A stretch of DNA of 14,928 nucleotides, taken from B75-G9 sp964564905. Its GTDB lineage: Archaea > Hadarchaeota > Hadarchaeia > Hadarchaeales > Hadarchaeaceae. Below the pieces are notes generated by a model. It was not told the DNA's origin, did no database searches, and saw only the letters and a list, made by a program, of their open reading frames with translations. Positions 1 through 6,292 of this stretch are shown piece after piece. The DNA lies in NCBI GenBank assembly GCA_964564905.1, contig CAZMCI010000026.1, positions 1 through 14,928 of the forward strand. Reading direction: 5' to 3'. Every line of letters starts with the position of its first letter. The stretch's first letter is position 1. The position numbers and the translations under genes were made by a program.

Positions 1-207
1 AGAAAATTCTCGAAGAAAAAAATCCGTGAAAATGTGGAGGCCGAAGCGCTTGATATAATTCTATGGGAGGCGGTGAACATCCATGGCGCCGATAAGGTCT
101 ACGAGATCGATACTACCGGATCAAAACCTGGGTCAGCGGTGAAGCTTTTTTTGAAGGCACTTGCGGGAAAGGTGTCCCTCAAACCGGGGAAGATCAGCTG
201 GCTCTAA
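1..207 (+). CDS. AK6/Fap7-type adenylate kinase, C-terminal part
   Basis: Frame 1 is open from the window edge to TAA at 205-207, giving 68 residues without a start. The visible tail has the features of the archaeal AK6/Fap7 kinase family: a lid-like S-K-K-K-I-R-E-N-V-E-A-E stretch (residues 4-15), a helix with L-D-I-I, then a V-Y-E-I-D-T-T-G motif (about residues 34-41), and a typical end G-K-I-S-W-L. Known members are P-loop kinases that phosphorylate AMP/dAMP and help release Rps14 during small-subunit maturation. The P-loop lies outside the window, so the enzyme's integrity cannot be judged. Family assignment rests on the C-terminal pattern only. Confidence 0.8.
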   Translation, partial: RKFSKKKIRENVEAEALDIILWEAVNIHGADKVYEIDTTGSKPGSAVKLFLKALAGKVSLKPGKISWL

Positions 208-211
208 GAGG

Positions 212-218
212 TTTTTTT
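212..218 (+). terminator. T-run after the kinase gene
   Basis: Seven consecutive T residues begin five bases after the kinase stop codon. Archaeal RNA polymerase can terminate at such oligo-T tracts on the coding strand without a stem-loop. There is no hairpin in front of it, so this is a weak call. Confidence 0.35.
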
Positions 219-249
219 AGGTGGTTTCGGAGTATAAATTGGTGATTGA

Positions 250-1110
250 ATGGGTGGAACGCTGCGAACGACTTTGCTGATGGGTATGCTCACCGCGCTG
301 CTACTCCTGATGGGGTTCATAGCGGGATATCTGACCGGCATTCCCGTCACTTACACCCTGGGGATCTTCCTAGTCCTAGCGATCACGATGAACTTGGGAA
401 TTTACTGGTACGCGGATAAATGGGTTTTGAAGATGTACCACGCAAGAATAGTTACAGAGTCCGAGCAACCAAAACTTCATCACATCGTGGAACGTTTGGC
501 CTCCAACGCTCGCTTGCCCAAACCGAAAGTCGCAATACTCCCGACCGAGGTTCCAAATGCGTTTGCTACGGGCCGTTCTCCCTCTCACTCGGTCGTAGCG
601 GTGACCCAAGGGGCTATGAAACTCTTGAGCGATGAAGAACTCGAAGGCGTATTGGGACACGAACTTGCCCACATCAAAAACCGGGACATGCTTGTCAACA
701 CGATGGCTGCGATAATCGGTGCTGTGATAACCTATGTTATGTACTTCTCTATCTTCGCAGGTGGACGGAGGGACAGGGATGGGGGTGGATTATTGGCTCT
801 CTTGGGCTTGTTGCTCATCCCGTTCTGTGCGATGCTGGTGAGGCTATCGATATCCAGGGGGAGGGAGTACGGTGCAGATGAAGGCGGAGCCAAGATCTCG
901 CGAAAACCACTTGCGCTGGCAAATGCGCTGAGGAAGCTGCAATCGGTTGCCGAACGCGCACCCATGCGGCAGGGAAACCCATCCACCGCACACATGTTTA
1001 TAGTGAATCCGTTCCGAGGGGTCAGGCTCTCCGGTCTCTTTTCCACCCATCCACCTACCGACAAAAGGATCGAAAGACTGGAAAAACTGGCGAGAGAGGC
1101 AAAGATCTAA
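250..1110 (+). CDS. htpX: HtpX-type membrane zinc metalloprotease (M48B)
   Basis: A 286-residue protein of normal HtpX length. Two N-terminal hydrophobic segments (about 8-30 and 33-52) are followed by a peptidase domain with the zinc motif HELAH at residues 137-141. The third ligand is E206 in R-E-Y-G-A-D, and another hydrophobic pair lies at about 152-200. HtpX proteases sit in the cytoplasmic membrane and degrade misfolded membrane proteins. The ATG at 250 is chosen because the opening T-L-R-T-T-L-L aligns with the family N-terminus. A GGTGATT stretch just before it (241-247) could act as a ribosome site, though the spacing is tight. The 3' end overlaps the convergent Sec61-beta gene by 4 bases. 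All catalytic residues are present. Confidence 0.93.
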   Translation: MGGTLRTTLLMGMLTALLLLMGFIAGYLTGIPVTYTLGIFLVLAITMNLGIYWYADKWVLKMYHARIVTESEQPKLHHIVERLASNARLPKPKVAILPTEVPNAFATGRSPSHSVVAVTQGAMKLLSDEELEGVLGHELAHIKNRDMLVNTMAAIIGAVITYVMYFSIFAGGRRDRDGGGLLALLGLLLIPFCAMLVRLSISRGREYGADEGGAKISRKPLALANALRKLQSVAERAPMRQGNPSTAHMFIVNPFRGVRLSGLFSTHPPTDKRIERLEKLAREAKI

Positions 1111-1271
1111 AGCTGGACGTTGAGTATACGCAGCGCTATCTCAAAAATCACGATCGCTATGGTGAACCCAAGCACGCTTTTCGGCGAGATTTTAATTCCA
1201 CTGCCCTCTTCCTTGAAATACCGTATCAGCCCGGCACCCGTAGGGGGCATCTCTTCCCGCCGCCTTCGCAC
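1107..1271 (-). CDS. secG: Preprotein translocase subunit Sec61-beta (SecG)
   Basis: A 54-residue gene hidden in the 3' half of a much longer open frame. It has a basic start (R-R-R-R), the family hallmark P-P-T-G-A-G-L-I-R-Y-F (residues 9-19), then G-I-K-I-S-P-K (25-31), and one C-terminal transmembrane helix (about 32-50). This matches archaeal Sec61-beta in length and order. The protein is the small tail-anchored subunit of the SecYE-beta translocon. The GTG at 1269-1271 is chosen because GGTGA lies 4 bases before it and an archaeal TATA box lies at the right distance; nothing upstream in the frame resembles the family. Its stop overlaps the htpX stop. A 201-residue reading that extends upstream to 1712 is rejected because it runs antisense into the PIN-ATPase gene. 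Confidence 0.9.
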   Translation of the reverse strand: MRRRREEMPPTGAGLIRYFKEEGSGIKISPKSVLGFTIAIVIFEIALRILNVQL

Positions 1272-1302
1272 GAAGTCACCAATTTTTACCTCATTTCTCG
1301 CC

Positions 1303-1318
1303 TTCTTAAACTTTTTTC
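1303..1318 (-). promoter_or_regulatory. TATA/BRE promoter of Sec61-beta
   Basis: Read on the minus strand, an A-rich BRE-like stretch (GAAAAAA) precedes GTTTAAGA. This predicts a transcription start near 1281 and a leader of about 10 bases holding only the GGTGA ribosome site. Confidence 0.5.
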
Positions 1319-1380
1319 GCAGGAAACGTGTTTCGGGCCCCACTCTCTTGAGATGGGGTATGGATGGTGGGAGTAGCGGT

Positions 1381-1393
1381 AGAGTTAAACTCT
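1381..1393 (+). promoter_or_regulatory. Palindromic TATA-like element before the PIN-ATPase
   Basis: AGAGTTAAACTCT is a perfect 6-bp inverted repeat around one A, with a TATA-like core (GTTAAAC). It lies 30-42 bases before the GTG start at 1423. This distance suits a promoter whose transcript starts near 1412. The symmetry could also be an operator. Confidence 0.35.
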
Positions 1394-1422
1394 CAAAGAC
1401 AAATCCATACTTGGGGTAAAGC

Positions 1423-2811
1423 GTGACGAAATATGTTCCAGATGCCAGCGTCATCATCAATGGTCTTCTGAGACGGATGGCAAAAAGTGAACTTGCCGGG
1501 TCTGAGGTGTTGATACCCAATGCCGTGGTTGCCCAGATGGAGTACCAAGCCAAACAGGGGAAGGACTCCGGATTGATCGGGCTCACAGAACTTGGACATC
1601 TGCAGAGATCCTCAGAGGAATATGGATTCAAGGTGAGCTTCATCGGAAACCGCCCGAGTGCCGAGGAGTTATCAGGCGCGGACCCCGGTGCCATTGATGC
1701 CCAAGTTCGCAAAGCGGCCAGGGCTCAGGGCGCCGTGCTCATCACGAGCGACGCCGTGATGGCCGAGATAGCAAGGATGGAGGGGATCCAAACCAAGTAT
1801 CTCGAACATTCCAAGGTAGAGGAGAAGCCCAAACTTTTGAAATACTTCGATCAAAACACCATGTCGGTCCACCTCAAAGCGCGGACCCGACCGATGGCCA
1901 AGGTCGGCCGTCCCGGGAAATTCAGAATTAAGATCCTAGACGAAAAACCGATCGAGGAGGACGAGCTCCGCGAGATCGCCCACGAAATCCTGGAGTTCGC
2001 AAAACGGGACCCTGATGGCTTTGTCGAATTCGAAAGAGAGGGGGCAAGCCTGATCCAGTTCCGGGAATATCGAATAGCAATCGCGCGGCCCCCCTTCAGC
2101 GATGGTTTTGAGATCACGGCAGTCAGGCCCGTGGTCTGGGTACAGCTAGAAGATTACAAACTTTCTGACAAACTGAAAGCTCGTCTCCGAGAACGTGCGG
2201 AGGGTGTGCTCATCGCTGGACCCCCCGGGGCTGGAAAGACGACTTTCGCACAGGCTTTGGCGGAGTTTTACCGCTCTCAGGGGAAAATAGTGAAAACCAT
2301 GGAGTCCCCACGCGACCTCCAAGTTGGAGATGAGATAACCCAATATACGGCGCTCGAAGGAGACATGACAAAAACAGCAGACCTGTTACTGCTCGTGCGC
2401 CCGGATTACACCATATACGACGAACTGAGAAAAACAAGCGACTTTCAGATATTCGCCGACATGCGACTGGCCGGTGTGGGCATGATCGGAGTGGTGCACT
2501 CAACCCGCGCGATAGATGCGGTGCAGAGATTGATCGGGCGGGTGGAACTTGGGATGATCCCGATGATCGTTGATACCGTGATCTTCATAAAAGATGGCGA
2601 AATTCGGGAAGTATACTCGCTCAAGACGGTGGTCAGGGTCCCATCCGGCATGTCTGAGGCCGACCTGGCTAGACCTCTCATAGAGGTTCAAAATTTCGAA
2701 ACAGGCGCTCCACGGTACGAGATATACACATTTGGGGAACAGGTGGTGGTTTCCGACCTGTTGGGGATGCCAGCTAGACCGAGATATCAGCCAAGAAGAA
2801 GATGGAGATAA
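1423..2811 (+). CDS. PIN-domain PilT-type ATPase, apparently without the C-terminal KH domain
   Basis: A 462-residue protein. An N-terminal PIN nuclease domain (about 1-125) carries the acidic set D7, E40, D92 and D110. A linker follows, then a secretion-type (PilT/VirB11-like) ATPase domain with Walker A G-P-P-G-A-G-K-T-T at 266-274, an acidic Y-D-E-L-R element near 337-341, and a downstream H-S-T-R. This is the archaeal PINc/VapC-ATPase family (COG1855 type), whose cellular role is not settled; RNA processing or ribosome-linked functions have been suggested. GTG at 1423 starts the canonical T-K-Y-V-P-D-A-S-V opening. Family members, as I recall them, are about 600 residues with a C-terminal KH-like RNA-binding region. 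This one stops after an arginine-rich tail (R-R-R-W-R) and looks shortened. It converges on tsr3 with a 4-base gap. Confidence 0.88.
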   Translation: MTKYVPDASVIINGLLRRMAKSELAGSEVLIPNAVVAQMEYQAKQGKDSGLIGLTELGHLQRSSEEYGFKVSFIGNRPSAEELSGADPGAIDAQVRKAARAQGAVLITSDAVMAEIARMEGIQTKYLEHSKVEEKPKLLKYFDQNTMSVHLKARTRPMAKVGRPGKFRIKILDEKPIEEDELREIAHEILEFAKRDPDGFVEFEREGASLIQFREYRIAIARPPFSDGFEITAVRPVVWVQLEDYKLSDKLKARLRERAEGVLIAGPPGAGKTTFAQALAEFYRSQGKIVKTMESPRDLQVGDEITQYTALEGDMTKTADLLLLVRPDYTIYDELRKTSDFQIFADMRLAGVGMIGVVHSTRAIDAVQRLIGRVELGMIPMIVDTVIFIKDGEIREVYSLKTVVRVPSGMSEADLARPLIEVQNFETGAPRYEIYTFGEQVVVSDLLGMPARPRYQPRRRWR

Positions 2812-2815
2812 ATCT

Positions 2816-3325
2816 CTATCCAGAGGGCAAAAACTGATTTTGAATCTCAACGATTTCCGCGCTATCATTGGCGTGGGAGTATGCCTCCAGTGGTTCCCTG
2901 TTGAGTTCAAAAAACACGGGTCCCCATTTGAAAATGCTCATAATTTTCTCAGCTTGAGATCTTTCTCCCAAGATGAAGAGCGCAGCCGCCAGCGCCTCTG
3001 CGGTGCTCAAGATGGTCGGTTTTCCGTAATGGGTTGGATTGGCAGCGACTAGATACGGAAGCGCTCTGGGTTTCAAACCCCTGAGTGAACGCCGGAGTTT
3101 TTTGATGTTCTTCCAAGAATAATCTAGAGCAACGATGCCATGGCTTATCGCCGCCTTGAGGTCAGATTTCGAAAGAGCTTTTTCGGCAAACGGGTTCAAC
3201 ACCAATGCACCAGATGGCAACTCACGTAAAGAGCGGACCAGTTCAATATTTCCCGTCCGGTACAGTCGCATAGCCGTACACCGCTTGGGGTCACACTCAC
3301 CAGCGTGGTAGACAATAAGTCGCAT
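2816..3325 (-). CDS. tsr3: 16S rRNA aminocarboxypropyltransferase Tsr3 (DUF367)
   Basis: A 169-residue protein with the Tsr3 motifs in order: C-D-P-K-R-C-T (residues 11-17), A-L-D-Y-S-W (66-71), A-L-P-Y-L-V-A-A-N-P followed by H-Y-G-K-P (about 88-103), A-L-A-A-A-L-F-I (111-118) and F-K-W-G with E-L-N (132-142). Tsr3 transfers the 3-amino-3-carboxypropyl group from SAM to a hypermodified uridine or pseudouridine in the small-subunit rRNA decoding region. Family members have a SPOUT-like fold. The length is close to that of a compact archaeal Tsr3. ATG at 3325 starts a typical M-R-L-I-V-Y-H opening. The gene lies 24 bases downstream of a broken reading frame on the same strand. Confidence 0.9.
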   Translation of the reverse strand: MRLIVYHAGECDPKRCTAMRLYRTGNIELVRSLRELPSGALVLNPFAEKALSKSDLKAAISHGIVALDYSWKNIKKLRRSLRGLKPRALPYLVAANPTHYGKPTILSTAEALAAALFILGERSQAEKIMSIFKWGPVFFELNREPLEAYSHANDSAEIVEIQNQFLPSG

Positions 3326-3349
3326 ATTTTGCCGCCCTAAAATTCCGTA

Positions 3350-3728
3350 TCAAATCGTACAGCCTGCCACGGGAATTTTTTGACTCCCTTTGGGTTTCTC
3401 GAAGGACACGACCGCCTCCGTTCTTTACCGTCCACGAGCGAAAACAACCCGATTTCCAACAAAAAAATCCACCTCCGTGAAATACGGAAAGATATGGTTT
3501 TTGGTGGCAATTATATCACCCCGCGTGAATCATCCTCAGCTTTCGCAGGGAACCTCCTGTTTCAGCGACGGGACTTGCGACCACGGCTTGTGCCAGGATG
3601 TTGAGTATGGGTCCTGCCTCCACAGGTGTTGGTTCGGGCCGTCTCAGTCCTACCCGAAGGATACGCGTGAATGCTATATAATCCCTATCGAATCCCTCCG
3701 GAATGTCCTGTGAGGTTCCCTCTCGGGT
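3350..3728 (-). pseudogene. Possible remnant of a decayed gene upstream of tsr3
   Basis: On the minus strand, 3728-3516 is open for about 70 codons and reads like protein (for example L-R-R-P-E-P-T-P-V-E-A-G-P-I-L and L-A-Q-A-V-V-A-S-P). After a shift of frame near 3517-3530, 3517-3425 continues with G-D-I-I-A-T-K and E-V-D-F-F-V-G-N-R-V-V-F-A. A TAA at 3427-3425 interrupts it, and the same frame resumes as T-E-A-V-V-S-F-E-K-P-K-G to TGA at 3352-3350. No start codon fits the first segment. A further piece in another frame (about 3765-3715, with L-I-G-S-G-F-E-L-G-E) may be its N-terminus. I do not recognise the family. The same-strand position 24 bases before tsr3 suits a former operon partner. 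The main alternative is a noncoding structured RNA. Confidence 0.33.
3547..3721. repeat. Widely spaced 10-bp inverted repeat
   Basis: AGGGAACCTC at 3547-3556 is the exact reverse complement of GAGGTTCCCT at 3712-3721, with 155 bases between. In a transcript from either strand these arms could close a large domain. Inside it are small potential stems, including GACGG/CCGTC on the minus strand. Confidence 0.5.
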
Positions 3729-3759
3729 TCACCTAGCTCAAAACCGGATCCAATCAGAA

Positions 3760-3810
3760 CCGAAGGCTACTGGTTGCCTCCAACTCCTCCCTTTCGGAAA
3801 GGGACTTCGG
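3760..3810. other. Nested hairpin upstream of thioredoxin reductase
   Basis: CCGAAG (3760-3765) pairs with CTTCGG (3805-3810). Directly inside the right arm is a perfect 7-bp stem, TCCCTTT (3788-3794) with AAAGGGA (3798-3804), around a three-base loop. The two stems abut without a gap and form a compact structure on either strand. It lies before the thioredoxin reductase promoter, so it is not in that gene's predicted transcript. No known riboswitch or RNA family was recognised. Confidence 0.4.
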
Positions 3811-3832
3811 TAAAGTTAAAAAAATCAAACAG

Positions 3833-3848
3833 CTATAAAGTTTAAAAA
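3833..3848 (+). promoter_or_regulatory. TATA box of thioredoxin reductase, predicting a leaderless mRNA
   Basis: CTATAAAG followed by TTTAAAAA lies 22-26 bases before the GTG at 3859. Transcription would therefore begin at or next to the start codon. No separate ribosome site precedes the GTG. Confidence 0.55.
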
Positions 3849-3858
3849 CACTATTAAG

Positions 3859-4791
3859 GTGAGCCAAACGGAATATGAGCTTATCGTAATCGGTGGTGGG
3901 GCAGCAGGTCTCACTGCAGGAGTGTACGGAGCTAGAAGCGGTCTAAAAACGTTGGTGCTTGAAAGAGGACCAGCTGGAGGGCTCATCTCGGAAGCCCCAT
4001 GGATAGAAAATTATCTCGGCATGGGGACGGTAAAAGGAACCGAACTCATAGAAAAGTTCAAGAAACATGCTGAGAGGTATGTCGAAATTAGAGAGTTTGA
4101 GCCGGTGAGCGATATCGAGAAAAATGGAAAATTCGTGGTTAAAACCTCAAACAGGGAATACGAAAGCAGCGGAGTGATCCTCGCGACTGGAACTTCCCGA
4201 AAAAAACTCAGAGTGAAGGGTGAAACGGAATTCAGCGGTCGTGGAGTCAGCTATTGCGCAGTATGCGATGGGTACTTTTTCAAGGGGAAGAAGGTGGTCG
4301 TAGTGGGCGGTGGGAATACCGCCGCTATCGATGCCTTGTTTCTAAAGAACGTTGGCTGTGAGGTTACGATGGTACATCGAAGAGATACCCTCAGGGCCGA
4401 GGAAGCATACAAAAAACAGCTCGAGGGAAGGATAAATCTGTATTTGAACTCCACAATCGAGGAGATAGTTGGAGATGAAGTCGTAAAAGGTGTCAGGATT
4501 CGAAATACGAAAGATGGCACAGAAAAACTGCTGGAAACCGATGGAGTTTTCATATGTATAGGAGAAGTGCCGAATATCGAACTGGCAAGGAAATTGGGGG
4601 TTTCCTTGGACGGAGAGGGTTACATCAAAACCGACAAAAACCAGAGAACGAATGTAGGTGGAGTTTACGCAGCGGGGGACGTCACGGGAGGGGTAAAGCA
4701 GATCATAGTAGCATGCGCAGAAGGAGCGACAGCAGCACTATCTGCATTTGAGGATCTGAGAACCCCGTACTGGGCGAAAAAAGTTCGGTGA
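3859..4791 (+). CDS. trxB: Thioredoxin reductase (NADPH-dependent type)
   Basis: A 310-residue flavoprotein of normal length. The FAD-binding G-G-G-A-A-G is at residues 12-17, and the redox-active C-A-V-C at 133-136 is followed by D-G. The NAD(P)H-binding G-G-G-N-T-A is at 150-155, H-R-R at 173-175 suggests NADPH preference, and the second FAD motif A-A-G-D-V is at 271-275. The enzyme passes electrons from NADPH through FAD and the disulfide to thioredoxin or a glutaredoxin-like partner in the cytoplasm. The start is GTG, fixed by the short distance to the dinucleotide fold and by the TATA box. A thioredoxin with a WCPPC site is encoded about 3 kb away (7742-8137) and is a plausible partner. 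All catalytic residues are intact. Confidence 0.95.
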   Translation: MSQTEYELIVIGGGAAGLTAGVYGARSGLKTLVLERGPAGGLISEAPWIENYLGMGTVKGTELIEKFKKHAERYVEIREFEPVSDIEKNGKFVVKTSNREYESSGVILATGTSRKKLRVKGETEFSGRGVSYCAVCDGYFFKGKKVVVVGGGNTAAIDALFLKNVGCEVTMVHRRDTLRAEEAYKKQLEGRINLYLNSTIEEIVGDEVVKGVRIRNTKDGTEKLLETDGVFICIGEVPNIELARKLGVSLDGEGYIKTDKNQRTNVGGVYAAGDVTGGVKQIIVACAEGATAALSAFEDLRTPYWAKKVR

Positions 4792-4995
4792 GGATGCAAA
4801 ATTTCCACACGCTTTCTGCGTGCTCTGGCCCAAGGCATTATCCTCGTATGAGAGCAGATATATTTTCAATAACTTAAGACATGATCGACTCCCCCACTGC
4901 TGCTGAGAGGTTTCAGATTCCCGTGGATGCCAGACATCACCATGTGCACCGAATTTTTAATGATGTCCCCCACATTTCTTGATGGTGGCAGAAAA

Positions 4996-5622
4996 ATGAA
5001 TGCGAAGAGATTCGTACGGTTTTATGAAAGCAGCTTCGGAAGAAAAATTTTGAGAAAGGAAGCGAACTATCTACGTAAAGAGCTGAAAGGCAGAAAAAAA
5101 GTTCTCGACATCGGATGTGGAGCAGGCTTTTTCGAGGCGGCACTCCCTGAATTTGACATCATCGGTCTCGATAGTTCCAAAGAGATGCTGATGGAAGCAA
5201 GAAAACGGAGCGACAAAAAGTTCGTGCTTGGAAGCGCGGAGCAGATGAGCTTTCCGGATAAATCGTTCGACGCGGCTTTTGCTGTAACGACATTGGAGTT
5301 TCTTGACGATTACAGAAAGGCGGTTAAGGAGATATCCCGAGTTTTGAGATCAAACGGCAAGTTCGTAGCCATGATATTAAACACAAAATCAAAATACTTC
5401 AGATCCCGTGCTGAGAGAGCAGATTCGTATTTCAGGCTGGCAAGACACCGGGACGCGAAACAGATAGAACATTATATCTCCAAATTTTTCACCACGAAGA
5501 GTGAGTATTTTCTGGGTATTCTGGGAACTAAGGTTTTCGACACTCGGGACAAAAATCTAGCATCGCTGTACGTCATCAAAGGGGAGAACTACAACAAATC
5601 TGACACTCGCCACAGCCCGTAA
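4996..5622 (+). CDS. Class I SAM-dependent methyltransferase (Methyltransf_11 type)
   Basis: A 208-residue protein with a Rossmann-type SAM-binding domain: motif I V-L-D-I-G-C-G-A-G at residues 36-44, the acidic residue ending strand 2 in G-L-D-S-S (about 57-61), and F-D-A-A-F-A-V with L-E-F (91-102) at motif IV. The C-terminal part is less typical. The substrate is unknown; small molecules, quinones and lipids are all possible in this family. ATG at 4996 is preferred to the in-frame ATG at 4927 because GATGGTGG lies about 8 bases before it. The extra 23 residues from 4927 (rich in M, T and P) also do not look like family sequence. It converges with the next gene, with one base between the stops. 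Confidence 0.82.
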   Translation: MNAKRFVRFYESSFGRKILRKEANYLRKELKGRKKVLDIGCGAGFFEAALPEFDIIGLDSSKEMLMEARKRSDKKFVLGSAEQMSFPDKSFDAAFAVTTLEFLDDYRKAVKEISRVLRSNGKFVAMILNTKSKYFRSRAERADSYFRLARHRDAKQIEHYISKFFTTKSEYFLGILGTKVFDTRDKNLASLYVIKGENYNKSDTRHSP

Positions 5623-5623
5623 T

Positions 5624-6253
5624 TTAGGAGAATCCCATTTGGTCGAGGTATACCGTCCCACTGAGCGGGGGCGTGTCAAAAACTATATTCACCTGGCTCA
5701 GGTTTGAAAAATCGGCAGGTGCGGATTCCCACGGGACCTGTTCAAAATCTGAGAACGGTATCACCACCTGCTCCCAATGGGTTCCCGTAATCGTGACATA
5801 TTTATAGCTGGCACCTCCCGCAGCGTCCTTCATCTCGATCTTGAACTTCTCACTCCCGGATCCTCCCCTGACCCAAAACATCAGGGAGCTGTAATCACTT
5901 AGATCGTATCCACTTTGATCGGGCTTGAAGAAACTCCAGTAACCGCACCACTGATTATCTGGAAACTCATACTGAATTGACAGGGCATGACTTCCTTCGT
6001 AAGCATCTGTTGTGAAGTTTATGGTAGGGTCATATGCTCCATCTGAGGACATCGCTCCAGCGCTCCCGCCCAGGTTAGTACCAGCGGTTCCATCGTTGAA
6101 ATCGTCGTATATTAATTCGGGGGAAATATGATTACCTTCGCCTCCGTGATCGCCCTCACCACCGCCCAACAGAAGGAGATACCCGGCGATGACAGCAATG
6201 ACGACACCGGCTATTAGCAGAATTGGAATGGTCCCTAGCCCTCTCCCTCTCAT
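5624..6253 (-). CDS. Membrane-anchored surface protein with a galactose-binding-like (CBM-type) domain
   Basis: A 209-residue protein. A basic start (M-R-G-R-G) and a hydrophobic anchor at about 8-30 are followed by a Gly/Glu/His-rich linker (30-42). A single beta-rich domain (about 46-209) begins with I-Y-D-D-F-N-D-G. It includes W-V-R-G-G, a W-E-Q-V-V-I-P-F-S-D-F strand pair (160-170), and ends V-Y-L-D-Q-M-G-F. This order resembles CBM11/CIA30-like carbohydrate-binding sandwich domains. No catalytic domain is present, so a role in binding glycans or the S-layer outside the cell is inferred only. ATG at 6253 is used because the only longer start, TTG at 6283, falls inside the TATA box. Confidence 0.72.
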   Translation of the reverse strand: MRGRGLGTIPILLIAGVVIAVIAGYLLLLGGGEGDHGGEGNHISPELIYDDFNDGTAGTNLGGSAGAMSSDGAYDPTINFTTDAYEGSHALSIQYEFPDNQWCGYWSFFKPDQSGYDLSDYSSLMFWVRGGSGSEKFKIEMKDAAGGASYKYVTITGTHWEQVVIPFSDFEQVPWESAPADFSNLSQVNIVFDTPPLSGTVYLDQMGFS

Positions 6254-6282
6254 TTTTGACCCAGTTAAGATGGCCCAAGTCA

Positions 6283-6292
6283 ATTTATATAG
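6283..6292 (-). promoter_or_regulatory. TATA box of the surface protein gene
   Basis: Minus-strand CTATATAAAT abuts the stop of the radical SAM gene. It predicts transcription from about 6262, a leader of about 10 bases before ATG 6253. This separates the surface protein from the radical SAM operon, at least in part. Confidence 0.55.

Noticed and set aside
233..240. TATAAATT just before htpX
   Set aside because: It is only 10-17 bases before the ATG. A transcript from it would start inside the gene, and the N-terminal residues encoded from ATG 250 match the family.
1272..1712. Upstream extension of the Sec61-beta frame to a 201-residue protein starting at TTG 1712
   Set aside because: It runs antisense through the PIN domain of the ATPase gene and has no family resemblance before residue 148. 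The ribosome site and TATA box point to GTG 1271.
3380..3713. Two overlapping plus-strand open frames (74 and 107 codons)
   Set aside because: Both have unusual Cys/Ser/Arg-rich composition, weak starts and no ribosome site. They lie opposite the more protein-like minus-strand frames and look like their shadow.
3547..3810. RNase P RNA or SRP RNA
   Set aside because: The interval is long enough and has stems, but the conserved GGAAAGUCC/ACAGAA elements and the SRP GGAAGGGAGCAG-type motif were not found on either strand.
4808..4822. Hairpin CACGC-TTTCT-GCGTG after thioredoxin reductase
   Set aside because: It has only 5 base pairs and no T-run after it. I see no strong case for a terminator, and nothing else recognisable lies in the 4792-4995 gap apart from AT-rich promoter-like stretches.
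4927..4995. Longer methyltransferase start at ATG 4927
   Set aside because: It has no ribosome site, the added residues are unlike the family, and a good ribosome site precedes ATG 4996.
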